Source: Sulfurimonas sp.
GTDB lineage: Bacteria > Campylobacterota > Campylobacteria > Campylobacterales > Sulfurimonadaceae
Length of the DNA: 53,605 nucleotides
NCBI GenBank assembly: GCA_028689055.1
Contig: JAQTWZ010000010.1
Span: 3,231-56,835 of the forward strand
Direction: 5' to 3'
The notes beneath the pieces were generated by a model. That model did not search any database and was not told the origin of the DNA. It worked only from the letters and a program-made list of their open reading frames with translations. Numbering within the stretch: the stretch's first letter is position 1; each line of letters begins with the position of its first letter. Made by a program: the position numbers and the translations under genes. Of the stretch, positions 8,852-17,778 are shown one piece after another.

Positions 8852-10075
8852 TTACTTAAAGTATAAATTTTCTGCACTGCCTTTACCAAAGTATTTTTCA
8901 TATTCTTGTGCTGCATATGAATCCATCATTCCAGATATATAGTCAGTAACAACACGTCCTCTACAATCATGACTTGCTCTTAATTCTGCTGGTAATAAAA
9001 TATTATCTTTATTGTATTTTTCATCGCTATATACTTCAAATAAACCTCTTATAATTTTCTCACCTCTACGTTCATAGAGTTGAATATCTTTTTTGCGCAA
9101 TATTGCATTAAATAATAATTTTTTTAAGCCTTCTGCTAATAAAGCATGATTTTTATATCCAAGTTCATCATTTCCATCTTCATTTTTTACTAAACCGATA
9201 TCAGAACATAAGGTATTTACAATTGTTGATGTCAATTCTTTTTTTAATACTATTGAGTATTCTTCTGAAGACTTTAAATTGTTTGATTTAGATGCTTCAG
9301 CTTGAACATTTTGTGCAATTTCTATTATTGATTGTAAAGCAGGTTTATACTTTTTATTAAGTCTAAATTCATGAACAATTTCTCCTAGACTTATCATGCC
9401 AAAACTTATTGCATCTTCTAAGTCATGAGCGGCATATGCTATTTCATCTGATAAATCCATGATTTGCGCATCTATACTTTTAGTAATTGATAGATTATGC
9501 TTTTTTAATTCAGTTGATATAAAGTTATAATCATCATCATATAAAAATTTTTTTGGATTTTGATCTTTAGTAAAAAAATATTTTGTTACTGCCATTAATG
9601 TTCTAATATTCAAATTAAGACCTGAATATTCGTGATGTTTTTTTTCTAGAGTATTGAGTATTCTAAATGCTTGAGCATTTCCTTCATAGCCTCCACAATC
9701 AGAACTCAACTCATTTAGAATTACTTCTCCATGATGACCAAATGGCGGATTTCCAATATCATGTGCAAGTGCAGCTGTTTCAGTAACAACAGTATCTCTT
9801 AATTCAAGTCCAAAAGCTATTGTTCGTGCAATTTGTGCTACCTCTAAACTATGAGTGAGCCTATTTCGATTAAATTTATTGGCATCTACTCCTAATAATT
9901 GCATTTTGCCTTGCAGTCGTCTAAATGAAGATGAATATAAAACTCTTGCATAATCTCTCATTAATGTTTGTCGATTGTCTGAGCGATTATCATTAGTACC
10001 ATGGATACGATACTCTAAACATTTAATCAATTTTTCTTGTTCTTGTGCATATTCTTTTGTTTCAGTATCGTACAT
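8852..10075 (-). CDS. dGTPase-like HD-domain dNTP triphosphohydrolase
   Basis: This 407-residue protein shows dGTPase family landmarks: RDYARVLYSSSFRRLQGKMQL (about 40-60), then the HD metal ligands H75 (RLTHSLEVAQIAR), H105-D106 (AALAHDIGNPPFGHHGE) and D210 (MDLSDEIAYAAHDLEDA). All catalytic positions look intact. The family hydrolyses dGTP or other dNTPs to the nucleoside and triphosphate; related enzymes are known to protect bacteria from phage by draining dNTPs. AAGGA lies 8 bases before the ATG. It is the first gene of a three-gene minus-strand unit inside a foreign-looking insert, which favours a defence role over housekeeping. The substrate is not determined. Confidence 0.88.
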   Translation of the reverse strand: MYDTETKEYAQEQEKLIKCLEYRIHGTNDNRSDNRQTLMRDYARVLYSSSFRRLQGKMQLLGVDANKFNRNRLTHSLEVAQIARTIAFGLELRDTVVTETAALAHDIGNPPFGHHGEVILNELSSDCGGYEGNAQAFRILNTLEKKHHEYSGLNLNIRTLMAVTKYFFTKDQNPKKFLYDDDYNFISTELKKHNLSITKSIDAQIMDLSDEIAYAAHDLEDAISFGMISLGEIVHEFRLNKKYKPALQSIIEIAQNVQAEASKSNNLKSSEEYSIVLKKELTSTIVNTLCSDIGLVKNEDGNDELGYKNHALLAEGLKKLLFNAILRKKDIQLYERRGEKIIRGLFEVYSDEKYNKDNILLPAELRASHDCRGRVVTDYISGMMDSYAAQEYEKYFGKGSAENLYFK

Positions 10076-10542
10076 GTTAATTCCTTATATTTTAGTTCTT
10101 ATGCTTATAACTATTTATTCAAGTATATTATATAAAGAACAACTTGAAATAACATAAATAACTTACATAATATTTGTGTGTTAATTAACAAAAATATAAC
10201 AAGTTGTCATATTTTAATAAAAAAGGAAGAAACTTCATAGCATTCTTAAAATTTGAGTGTTCGTTTAATACTGTATATGCAAATTAAATCACATAATGTA
10301 AGTTAATTTGCATATATCTTACATAACTTGCAAAATGTTGCTTAAGTGAAGGATTAAAAATGGAAGTTAAAAAGAAGTTATTAGATTTTCCTCGTTTGTC
10401 GTGAGGGAGTGCGTACTTAGGAAGCAATGCCCCCGTGAATGACTCTCCGTCTTCATGATTTGATTTTTTCCGCTTTTTTATTGGAGCGTTTATCTCTATT
10501 ATCTTTACTGCAATACACTTATGCAACTAAAGGAGATTAGAT
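10076..10542. other. AT-rich intergenic region with hairpin and GC-rich block
   Basis: No convincing gene. It should hold the promoter of the dGTPase-like unit and that of the plus-strand gene at 10543. It contains GTTCGTTTAATACT (10259-10272), a 14-bp inverted repeat at 10274-10316, repeated CTTACATAA words, and an unusual GC-rich block at about 10388-10450. An 80-codon minus frame (10284-10526) crosses these features, but it has no supporting family resemblance. Confidence 0.5.
10274..10316. repeat. Perfect 14-bp inverted repeat
   Basis: The arm at 10274-10287 (TATATGCAAATTAA) pairs perfectly with 10303-10316, with a 15-base spacer. It lies between the cassette and the next plus-strand gene. 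It could be an operator, a terminator stem without a U tract, or an insertion-related end. It is seen directly; its role is not known. Confidence 0.7.
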
Positions 10543-10986
10543 ATGAGTAAAAAGATTTTAATAATCACCGTTTTTCTAAGTAATATTGTCTTCGCTGCAG
10601 CTGTTCCTGTTCGTGCTTCACACAATTTCGTGAAGAACAATACCGTGCAATCACTCTCATCAATGGCGACGCTCAACCTTCACAAGAGGGGATTGGACAA
10701 AGATTTGGCGCAAAAAAAAGTTGCAGACTCTTTGGGTGAAAATGCGGCTATCAATAATCTGATGGCACAAAATATTACGGCAGGATTGGAGACAATCACA
10801 CACGAAGATATCGTTTCTTATGTAAGTGATGCGGCTTTGTACGCAAAGAGCGTAGATTTGAGCTCCTACGGAACACTTCTCTCTTTGGTTCAAAAGAGCA
10901 CGACGCTTGCCTTGGAGGGTGCGACTTTGCAAAAGATTGAAAAAATCGCACTTGAAAATCAAATAATAAAGTACGCATACAGCTAA
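10543..10986 (+). CDS. Small exported protein of the ABC operon, unknown
   Basis: A 147-residue protein with a signal peptide (KKILIITVFLSNIVFAAA) and a mostly helical mature part; no known domain is recognised. A strong AAAGGAG lies upstream of the ATG. It ends 10 bases before the ABC ATPase and so belongs to the same transcript. Given the LolA-like protein and permeases before the insert, I infer a periplasmic accessory of the same envelope system. Confidence 0.75.
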   Translation: MSKKILIITVFLSNIVFAAAVPVRASHNFVKNNTVQSLSSMATLNLHKRGLDKDLAQKKVADSLGENAAINNLMAQNITAGLETITHEDIVSYVSDAALYAKSVDLSSYGTLLSLVQKSTTLALEGATLQKIEKIALENQIIKYAYS

Positions 10987-10996
10987 GAGAGTATTT

Positions 10997-11662
10997 ATGA
11001 TAAAGCTGCAAAATGTCAACAAATATTTTTTCAAAGATGAAGCACGAGAAATTCACGCACTAGTGGATATAAACTTGGAGATTGAAGCCGGGGAGTTTAC
11101 CCTTCTCAGCGGTCCTTCGGGATGCGGCAAAACGACGCTTCTAAATGTTATAGGCGCACTGGACACGATAGAGAGCGGCAAGATTTATCTAGGTGATAAA
11201 GAGATTAGTTCTTTGGATGAAGCGGCGAGGGGACGGATACGCTTACATGAAATCGGTTTTGTATTTCAGGCTTACAACCTCATACCGGTGCTCAACGTAG
11301 AAGAAAATATAGGATTTATTATGAAGCTTCGCGGCTTTGGAGATGCAGAGATAAAACGCAGAGTTTTGGAAGTCGCTTCACTGCTTGAGATAGAAAATAA
11401 ACTCTCTTCACTCCCAAATACACTCAGTGGCGGGCAGCAGCAGCGTGTAGCTGTGGCACGAGCAGTCGCATCAAAACCTAAAATCATTTTAGCGGATGAG
11501 CCGACGGCAAATCTGGACTCCAAAAATTCTCAGGTATTGATACGGATGATGAAAGAGCTTAACGAAAAAGAGGGTATAAGCGTCGTATTTGCTTCGCATG
11601 ACGACCTGATTCGTGAGAGTGTCAGACGTATTATCAAACTTGAAGACGGCAGAGTGATTTGA
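10997..11662 (+). CDS. ABC transporter ATPase, LolD/MacB-like
   Basis: A 221-residue ATP-binding subunit with Walker A (GPSGCGKT, near residue 39), a Q-loop (FVFQAYNLIPVLNVEEN, typical of LolD/MacB ATPases), the signature [14 protein letters not shown], Walker B (IILADEPTANLDS) and the switch His in FASHDD. It should power the two FtsX-type permeases at 3724-6148. The pairing is inferred, because a foreign cassette separates them. Its last codons overlap the barrel gene by 4 bases. Confidence 0.93.
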   Translation: MIKLQNVNKYFFKDEAREIHALVDINLEIEAGEFTLLSGPSGCGKTTLLNVIGALDTIESGKIYLGDKEISSLDEAARGRIRLHEIGFVFQAYNLIPVLNVEENIGFIMKLRGFGDAEIKRRVLEVASLLEIENKLSSLPNTLSGGQQQRVAVARAVASKPKIILADEPTANLDSKNSQVLIRMMKELNEKEGISVVFASHDDLIRESVRRIIKLEDGRVI

Positions 11663-12810
11663 AATCTTTATATGCTTTTGGAGGCTTGTTTTGTTTTATA
11701 GCAAGCGCTTTGCAGGCAGATTTCGCATACAAGATAGAAAACAGTAACTTTAGTATTTCGCAAAATACACAGACGATAAATAAAGAAAAAAACTATCTCT
11801 ACAACTACAACAGGTTGCGTTTGCAAACGCAGTATAAAGAGGAGCGTTTTTTTGCTACTCTTATCGCAGACGGCGTGAACTATTTCGCAGACGAATATAG
11901 CGACTCTCCTGAGTTTGCCCTGCTCAAGTCCTACAGCGCAGATACGCCTCTCAAAACGCAGAGCAGCTTTCATGATTACGGCGATGGTCAAGCGTATGCG
12001 AAAATATACAGATTGTACGCTGGTTATGAAGATGGGCAAAACAGGGTCGTGGTAGGTCTGCAAAATATCTCTATGGGAGTAGGGCGCATCTGGACGCCGA
12101 CAAACAGTTTCAATCCAAAAAATATTTATGCACTCGAACCTGATGAGACTTTTGGAATTTACGGAGTGATGTACACACGATATTTGGATGAGACTTCTCA
12201 CATGAGCGGCGTTGTGAGCCAAAAAGAAGATGAGAGTTTGAAGTATGCGTTACGTTACAAAACATTTTTTGCATATACAGATCTTGCGTTTGATTTTATC
12301 GGTTCGGATGAGATGAAGATGTTTGGTGTGGAGCTTGAGGGCAATCTCGCAGATACGGGTATAGAGCTCCGAAGTGAGGCTGCGTTTATAAAAAGTGAGT
12401 TGCAAACACTTACTGGAGTCGAAGAACAATCGTTCACTCAAGCGATAATCGGAGCGGATTACGGTTTTGTAAACGGCGTCACGCTCGTGCTCGAAGGACT
12501 TTACAGCTCCAAAACGTTCGACTATGATACTCTCGCACGCAACCTGCACTCCGAAGTCCTGCAAAACCTTGTCCCATCCAAATTTTATACGGCGCTCTCT
12601 TTATCTTACAGCTTTACTCTATTTTTAGATGGCTCACTCACCTATATCAAAGGTTTTGGAGACGAAGATTCGGACTTTATCGCACCGCTTCTAAGCTACA
12701 CGATGAATGATTATACGGCCTTTAGTGCGGGAGCTATATTGCAAAAATCTGATAGTGAGATTGTAGATAAAGATGAGAAATATTATCTGAAGTGGGTATT
12801 TTCTTTTTAG
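11659..12810 (+). CDS. Putative outer-membrane beta-barrel protein
   Basis: This 383-residue protein starts with TTG inside the ATPase stop (TTGA overlap) and has a signal peptide (KSLYAFGGLFCFIASALQA). The mature part consists of alternating beta-strand-like segments with many Tyr and Phe, and it ends in KWVFSF, the aromatic C-terminus typical of barrel proteins recognised by BAM. I infer that it is the outer-membrane partner of the LolA-like/ABC system. No specific porin family is recognised. The gene contains four copies of AAACGCAG. Confidence 0.75.
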   Translation: MKSLYAFGGLFCFIASALQADFAYKIENSNFSISQNTQTINKEKNYLYNYNRLRLQTQYKEERFFATLIADGVNYFADEYSDSPEFALLKSYSADTPLKTQSSFHDYGDGQAYAKIYRLYAGYEDGQNRVVVGLQNISMGVGRIWTPTNSFNPKNIYALEPDETFGIYGVMYTRYLDETSHMSGVVSQKEDESLKYALRYKTFFAYTDLAFDFIGSDEMKMFGVELEGNLADTGIELRSEAAFIKSELQTLTGVEEQSFTQAIIGADYGFVNGVTLVLEGLYSSKTFDYDTLARNLHSEVLQNLVPSKFYTALSLSYSFTLFLDGSLTYIKGFGDEDSDFIAPLLSYTMNDYTAFSAGAILQKSDSEIVDKDEKYYLKWVFSF

Positions 12811-12868
12811 TCCTCTTTGAAACTAGAAACGAAACTGCGGATTCTGAATCAAGTTGGGCATGAAGCAA

Positions 12869-12894
12869 AGCAAAAGGAAGAGAAGCCTTTTGCT
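12869..12894. terminator. Hairpin between convergent barrel and leuA genes
   Basis: AGCAAAAGG (12869-12877) pairs with CCTTTTGCT (12886-12894) around an 8-base loop, in the 92-base gap between convergent genes. It probably terminates one or both transcripts, although the U tract is poor. Confidence 0.5.
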
Positions 12895-12902
12895 AAGAAG
12901 TT

Positions 12903-14561
12903 TTATTTAAACGCTCTGTTAAGTGCGCAGAAGAGTGCTTTGACGGAAGCGGTTGCGATATCCGTATCCACACCGACTCCGAAGCAGGAGAGGATATCTT
13001 TGCTGTGGATTTGTATATAAGCTACTGCGTTTGCAGAACTTTTGTCACCGCAAGAGTGTTCAGAATAGGAGCTGATGGAAAAATCATTTTTATAATTTTT
13101 CATGAGCGCATCTTTACACGCATCTATCGGACCGTTGCCTTCGCCCTCAGCGGTAATCTCTTCCCCGTTATAGATATAAGTCAAAGAACATTTCGCTATT
13201 TTTTTGTGTGAAGTGAGTGTAAAATCAATAAGTGAGATATGCTCTTTGATTTTAAAATAGTTCTCTTTAAAAATCTTGTATATCTCTTTTGCCTCTAACT
13301 CTCTTCCTTCTTCATCACTTACCATCTGCACCAAACGACCGACTTCCGGATGCATCGCTTTTGGAAGCTGATAGTTGTAATTTTTCTCCAAAATATACGC
13401 AACACCGCCTTTGCCTGACTGTGAGTTGATGCGGATGATACTCTCATACGTACGACCAACATCGGCAGGGTCTATCGGCAAATACGGTACTTCCCAAAAT
13501 GCATCATCTTTTGCTTTTTGGTAGGCAAGCCCTTTGTTGATGGCATCTTGGTGCGAACCCGAAAACGCAGTGTAAACAAGCTCTCCTACATACGGATGAC
13601 GGCAATGTGTCTCTATCTCAGTACATCGCTCCACTACTTCTAGAACTTCGTTGATGTTGGAGAAGTCAAGTTCAGGATCGACACCTTGTGTCAGCATATT
13701 GAGCGCTAGAGTGATGATATCTACATTTCCTGTTCTTTCGCCGTTACTCAAAAGTGTGCCCTCAACTCTATCAGCTCCTGCCAAAAGAGCAAGCTCCGTA
13801 GCTGCTACGGATGTGCCTCTGTCATTGTGCGTGTGTGTCGAGATGATGACATTTTCACGGTTATCTAAGTGTCTGCTCATCCACTCAATCTGGTCGGCAT
13901 AAAGATTCGGTGTGGACATCTCTACGGTTGCAGGCAAGTTGATGATAACTTTTCTACTCTCTGAGATACCCCAGCGCGCCGTGACTGCGTTTGCTATAGC
14001 CACTGCATATTCAAGCTCCGTTCCTGTAAAACTCTCAGGTGAATACTCCAAAAAGATTTGTCCCTCATGAGCTGCCTCATATTTTTTGACCAAATCAACA
14101 CCCTCAAGTGCAAGTTCGATAATCTCTTCTTTTGTTTTTGCAAAGACTATTTTTCTTTGCGCAACGGAAGTGGAGTTGTAGAGGTGAACAGTCGCTTTTT
14201 TGACGCCCTTTAAAGATTCAAAAGTTTTTGCGATAAGGTGTTCTCTGGCTTGTACCAAAACCTGAATCGTCACATCATCAGGAATAAGTTTGTCATCCAC
14301 CAAACGGCGTAAAAAATCAAATTCTACTTTGGAAGCGGAAGGAAAACCAACTTCTATCTCTTTGAAGCCGAGTTTGAGTAAGAGTGCAAAAAGTTCAAGT
14401 TTTTTCTCCATAGACATAGGGTTGATAAGAGCTTGATTACCGTCTCTTAAGTCAACACTACACCATTTTGGAGCGTGTGTAATAGTATTGTTTGGCCATT
14501 GTCTATTTGGCAAATCTATTTGTGGATAAGGTCTATATTTACCTTTTTGAATGTGATTCAT
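12903..14561 (-). CDS. leuA: 2-isopropylmalate synthase (type 2 LeuA)
   Basis: It makes 2-isopropylmalate from acetyl-CoA and 2-ketoisovalerate, the first committed step of leucine synthesis. Visible features are SVDLRDGNQAL (the R-D-G-N substrate and metal motif), the HTHNDRG metal ligands (THTHNDRGTSVAATELA), NGERTGNVD, and a C-terminal LeuA dimer/regulatory domain with VAYIQI. An upstream in-frame ATG exists at 14597, but ATG 14561 (MNHIQKGKYRPYPQ) has AAAGGA at good spacing and matches the family start. That gives 552 residues, in the range of the yeast/actinobacterial-like long form. It is monocistronic. Confidence 0.93.
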   Translation of the reverse strand: MNHIQKGKYRPYPQIDLPNRQWPNNTITHAPKWCSVDLRDGNQALINPMSMEKKLELFALLLKLGFKEIEVGFPSASKVEFDFLRRLVDDKLIPDDVTIQVLVQAREHLIAKTFESLKGVKKATVHLYNSTSVAQRKIVFAKTKEEIIELALEGVDLVKKYEAAHEGQIFLEYSPESFTGTELEYAVAIANAVTARWGISESRKVIINLPATVEMSTPNLYADQIEWMSRHLDNRENVIISTHTHNDRGTSVAATELALLAGADRVEGTLLSNGERTGNVDIITLALNMLTQGVDPELDFSNINEVLEVVERCTEIETHCRHPYVGELVYTAFSGSHQDAINKGLAYQKAKDDAFWEVPYLPIDPADVGRTYESIIRINSQSGKGGVAYILEKNYNYQLPKAMHPEVGRLVQMVSDEEGRELEAKEIYKIFKENYFKIKEHISLIDFTLTSHKKIAKCSLTYIYNGEEITAEGEGNGPIDACKDALMKNYKNDFSISSYSEHSCGDKSSANAVAYIQIHSKDILSCFGVGVDTDIATASVKALFCALNRAFK

Positions 14562-14718
14562 GATGAATCCTTTAACTTGAAAATTTTGACAGAGCACTCT
14601 TACATACCTATCAATGGCGGGATTATAGCAAATTTATAATTATAGAAATCTCAGTAGCTAAGAAATAGTTGTTGGATGTAAAGTTGTTATAAAGAAAAAA
14701 AGATTTTGAAGTAAGAAG

Positions 14719-14747
14719 TTTTTCTCTCACATATAGTGAGAGAAAAA
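14719..14747 (-). terminator. glnA terminator
   Basis: TTTTTCTCTCAC (14719-14730) pairs with GTGAGAGAAAAA (14736-14747) around a 5-base loop, just after the glnA stop on the minus strand. The arms are T-rich and A-rich, so it can work as an intrinsic terminator in either direction. Confidence 0.75.
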
Positions 14748-14752
14748 AGGAA

Positions 14753-16183
14753 CTAGCACTGGTATGTAGTTTTGAACTCGTACGCAGTTGGACGACCTTC
14801 ATCTGGCCATACATCACGCTCAAATCTGTAATGTCTGTATGCTTCGAGGAACTCTGCCGTAAATACAGGTTGTAAAAAGTCATTGTCTCTTACAAGTGCC
14901 TCTAATGCACCACGAAGTGTGTGTGGCATTTGAGGGATACCTCTTTCACGAATCTCATCAAGAGAAAGTTCGTAAAGGTCTTCATCCATTGGACCGACAG
15001 GGATATCTTTGTTTTTGATACCGTCAAGTCCAGCCATCATCATAACAGCAAACGCAAGGTAAGGACAAGCAGTAGAATCTGGGAATCTCATCTCAACACG
15101 TGTCGCTTTTTCACCTGCACCATAAGGAATACGGCAAGATGCTGAACGGTTTTGCATAGAGTATGTAAGAACACTTGGTGCTTCAAACCCCGGAAGTAAT
15201 CTTTTGTACGAGTTTGTTGTTGGGTTTGTAAACGCAGCAACAGCACGAGCGTGTTTGAAGATACCACCGATGTAGTGTACAGCCATTTCAGAAAGGTTTG
15301 CATAGTTGCCCGGTGCATAGAAAAGGTTTTTGCCGTCTTTCCAAAGTGATTGGTGTACGTGCATACCGTTACCGTTGTCACCAAACATTGGTTTTGGCAT
15401 AAATGTAGCTGTTTTACCGTTGAGGTGTGCTACCATTTTTACAACGTATTTGTATTTTTGTACATTATCAGCAGCGCCGATGATGTCAGAGAATACGATA
15501 CCGATTTCATGTTGCCCTTGCGCAACTTCGTGGTGACCTAGAACAACTTCAAGACCAACTTGCTCTAAAATCATCATCATTTCAGCACGCATATCAACGC
15601 CTGTGTCTGTTGGAGCTACTGGGAAGTAACCACCCTTTGTTCCAGGACGGTGAGCATTGTTGTATCCATCTGGATAAGAAGTGTTGGAATTCCATCCACC
15701 CTCTTCAGTATCGATTTTGTAACCCGCTTCATTGATATTGTCAACAAATTTAACATCGTCAAAAACAAAAAACTCATTTTCAGGTCCAAAATACGCAGTA
15801 TCGGCGATACCTAAAGACTCAGCATGTTTAAGTGCCGCTTTTGCGATAGAACGAGGACATCTTTCATACATTTGTCCTTTGTAAATATCGTAAACATCAC
15901 AGAAGATGATGATGGTTGGATCAGCAGTAAAAGGATCTAAAAACGCGGTTCCCACTTCTGGTTTTAAAAGCATATCAGACTTGTTAATCGGCTGCCAAGC
16001 TTCGATAGAAGAACCGTCAAATGGTAAACCACCCTCAAGTTGACCAGCACTTACAGCACTCATTCTATATGTAACATGGTGCCATGTACCTTTGATGTCT
16101 GTAAATCTAAAATCTACAAACTGAACATCATTTTCTTCACAAAAAGTAAAAAATTCTTCCGTAGTATTAACAAATTTTCCCAT
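14753..16183 (-). CDS. glnA: Glutamine synthetase, type I
   Basis: The 476-residue enzyme makes glutamine from glutamate, ammonia and ATP. Landmarks in order: the N-terminal beta-grasp [12 protein letters not shown], metal and ATP residues in [10 protein letters not shown], the [15 protein letters not shown] motif, the NRSASCRIP arginine/phosphate loop, and [18 protein letters not shown] Tyr sits in DLYELSLDE, where the adenylylation site of GSI-beta enzymes lies; whether it is modified here is unknown. AGGAG precedes the ATG. The promoter carries an 8-bp dyad at 16201-16226 that could be an operator. Confidence 0.96.
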   Translation of the reverse strand: MGKFVNTTEEFFTFCEENDVQFVDFRFTDIKGTWHHVTYRMSAVSAGQLEGGLPFDGSSIEAWQPINKSDMLLKPEVGTAFLDPFTADPTIIIFCDVYDIYKGQMYERCPRSIAKAALKHAESLGIADTAYFGPENEFFVFDDVKFVDNINEAGYKIDTEEGGWNSNTSYPDGYNNAHRPGTKGGYFPVAPTDTGVDMRAEMMMILEQVGLEVVLGHHEVAQGQHEIGIVFSDIIGAADNVQKYKYVVKMVAHLNGKTATFMPKPMFGDNGNGMHVHQSLWKDGKNLFYAPGNYANLSEMAVHYIGGIFKHARAVAAFTNPTTNSYKRLLPGFEAPSVLTYSMQNRSASCRIPYGAGEKATRVEMRFPDSTACPYLAFAVMMMAGLDGIKNKDIPVGPMDEDLYELSLDEIRERGIPQMPHTLRGALEALVRDNDFLQPVFTAEFLEAYRHYRFERDVWPDEGRPTAYEFKTTYQC

Positions 16184-16200
16184 TCATTTTCTCCTGAATT

Positions 16201-16226
16201 AAATCAGCGGATAGTATAGCTGATTT
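16201..16226 (-). promoter_or_regulatory. glnA promoter with operator-like dyad
   Basis: Perfect inverted repeat AAATCAGC (16201-16208) and GCTGATTT (16219-16226) with a 10-base spacer. On the minus strand the spacer contains TATACT (16212-16217), a good -10 box for glnA. A protein bound to the dyad would cover the -10. It is seen directly; the regulator is not known. Confidence 0.6.
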
Positions 16227-16309
16227 CAAAGCGATATATAAAAAAATAATGATTAAAAATGCATCAATTGTGCATCATGTTTCATTCTGTACAGTTCTAT
16301 CGGCTGCGT

Positions 16310-16981
16310 TTAGCTGTATTGACTGAGCTGTCCACCATTTTTTGCATACATCATGAGATGCGCTATATTGACACTTCTGTCACATGAGCGTTCAAGTTTT
16401 CTGAGTGTTCCAAGGACTTTTACATATTCTATGGAAAGATCTCTTTCAACTATAATCAGCCCCATAATCTCTTTTTCAAGAATAGAGAAAAGGTCATCGT
16501 TTTTGCTCTCTTCGACCATAATTTTTGCATGGTACTCTTCAATATTGCATTGTGGAAGGTTCGTAAAACACTCCAAAATATAGACAAGTGCGTTAATCGT
16601 GCTTTTGTGAAGCTGAATAATAGTCGAATTCAGGGGAATCAAATTGCACTCACTGCTCAAATGTTCTTTCATGCGTTTAGCATATTTTTTGATGCTGTCA
16701 CCGATACGTACAATCTCGTTTGTCATCTTCAAATAAGCGACTAGTGAACGAAGTTCCCTTGCCTCAGGGCCAAAAAGTGCAAAAGTTTTGATAATCTCGT
16801 TGTCGATGATATCTCCAGAAACAGCTATATTTCCAAGTATCTCCTGAGCCTCTTTAAAACCTATGAGATCTCTTGTCTCAAAGGCGCGAAGAGATATTTC
16901 ACTTGCGTTTTTTATGTTGTTCAATAGAGAAGTTATCTCTTCTTTGATTTGCTCTATTTTGTTGTCATATTTACTTATCAT
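16310..16981 (-). CDS. phoU: PhoU-family phosphate signalling regulator
   Basis: An all-helical protein of about 223 residues with the PhoU two-bundle layout; metal-binding-like ExxxD stretches occur (VEESKNDDLFSILEKE, LRKLERSCDRSVNIAHLMMY). PhoU links the PstSCAB transporter to the phosphate two-component system and dampens phosphate uptake. The start at TTG 16996 would overlap pstB, but ATG 16981 has AAGGAAAACA directly upstream and is preferred. It is last in the pstC-pstA-pstB-phoU run. Confidence 0.85.
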   Translation of the reverse strand: MISKYDNKIEQIKEEITSLLNNIKNASEISLRAFETRDLIGFKEAQEILGNIAVSGDIIDNEIIKTFALFGPEARELRSLVAYLKMTNEIVRIGDSIKKYAKRMKEHLSSECNLIPLNSTIIQLHKSTINALVYILECFTNLPQCNIEEYHAKIMVEESKNDDLFSILEKEIMGLIIVERDLSIEYVKVLGTLRKLERSCDRSVNIAHLMMYAKNGGQLSQYS

Positions 16982-16992
16982 TGTTTTCCTTA

Positions 16993-17778
16993 TCAACCAA
17001 ATTTGCCGGTAATATATTCTTCTGTAAGTTTCTCTCTCGGAGAAACAAACATCTCTTCTGTGCGACCTAACTCTATAAGCTCCCCTAGATACATAAAGCC
17101 TGTATAGTCACTTACACGGGCAGCCTGCTGCATATTGTGTGTTACTATGATGATGGAGACGCGCTCTTTGAGCTCTACGACTAGCTCTTCTATCCCGGCG
17201 GTTGAGATAGGATCGAGTGCGCTTGTCGGTTCATCAAAAAGTAAAACTTCCGGTTCAACAGCGATAGCGCGGGCGATACATAAACGCTGTTGCTGTCCGC
17301 CTGAAAGGCCATTTGCGTCATGTTTAAGCCTATCTTTGACTTCTTTCCAGATAGCGGCATCTTGAAGGGCTTTTTCGACACGATTTGAGAGTTCCGTTTT
17401 GTTTTTGATACCCTGAAGACGCATACCATAAGCAACATTATCATAGATACTCATAGGAAAAGCAGTCGGTTTTTGAAAAATCATCCCTATTTTTATGCGA
17501 AGATTGATGAGGTCTTCTTTGGATGATAAGATATTTTTATCATTGAAAAGTATCTCACCTTCGTATTTGTTGCCAGGATAAAGATCGTGAATACGGTTAA
17601 AACTTCTCAGAAGTGTAGTTTTTCCACAACCAGAAGGTCCAATAAGCGCCGTGATAGCGTTTTTGGCTATAGGCATATTGAGTTTTTTTATACTAGGAAG
17701 ATCCGCGCCCGCATAAGTAAACTCAAAGTTTTTGACTTCAAGTGCTTTTTCTTGTTGTATATCTACGATAGTAGCCAT
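16993..17778 (-). CDS. pstB: Phosphate ABC transporter ATPase
   Basis: A 261-residue ATPase: Walker A GPSGCGKT, the PstB-typical [11 protein letters not shown]-loop [18 protein letters not shown], signature [14 protein letters not shown], Walker [15 protein letters not shown], and [16 protein letters not shown]. It powers high-affinity phosphate import through PstA and PstC. The start meets the pstA stop, with a 1-base overlap. Confidence 0.97.
   Translation of the reverse strand: MATIVDIQQEKALEVKNFEFTYAGADLPSIKKLNMPIAKNAITALIGPSGCGKTTLLRSFNRIHDLYPGNKYEGEILFNDKNILSSKEDLINLRIKIGMIFQKPTAFPMSIYDNVAYGMRLQGIKNKTELSNRVEKALQDAAIWKEVKDRLKHDANGLSGGQQQRLCIARAIAVEPEVLLFDEPTSALDPISTAGIEELVVELKERVSIIIVTHNMQQAARVSDYTGFMYLGELIELGRTEEMFVSPREKLTEEYITGKFG

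Noticed and set aside
10284-10526. 80-codon minus-strand frame upstream of 10543
   Set aside because: It crosses the inverted repeat and the GC-rich block, has no recognisable domain and no good ribosome site; the DNA features are reported instead.
12817-13020. 67-codon plus-strand frame after the barrel gene
   Set aside because: It runs through the terminator hairpin and then antisense to the clear 3' end of leuA.
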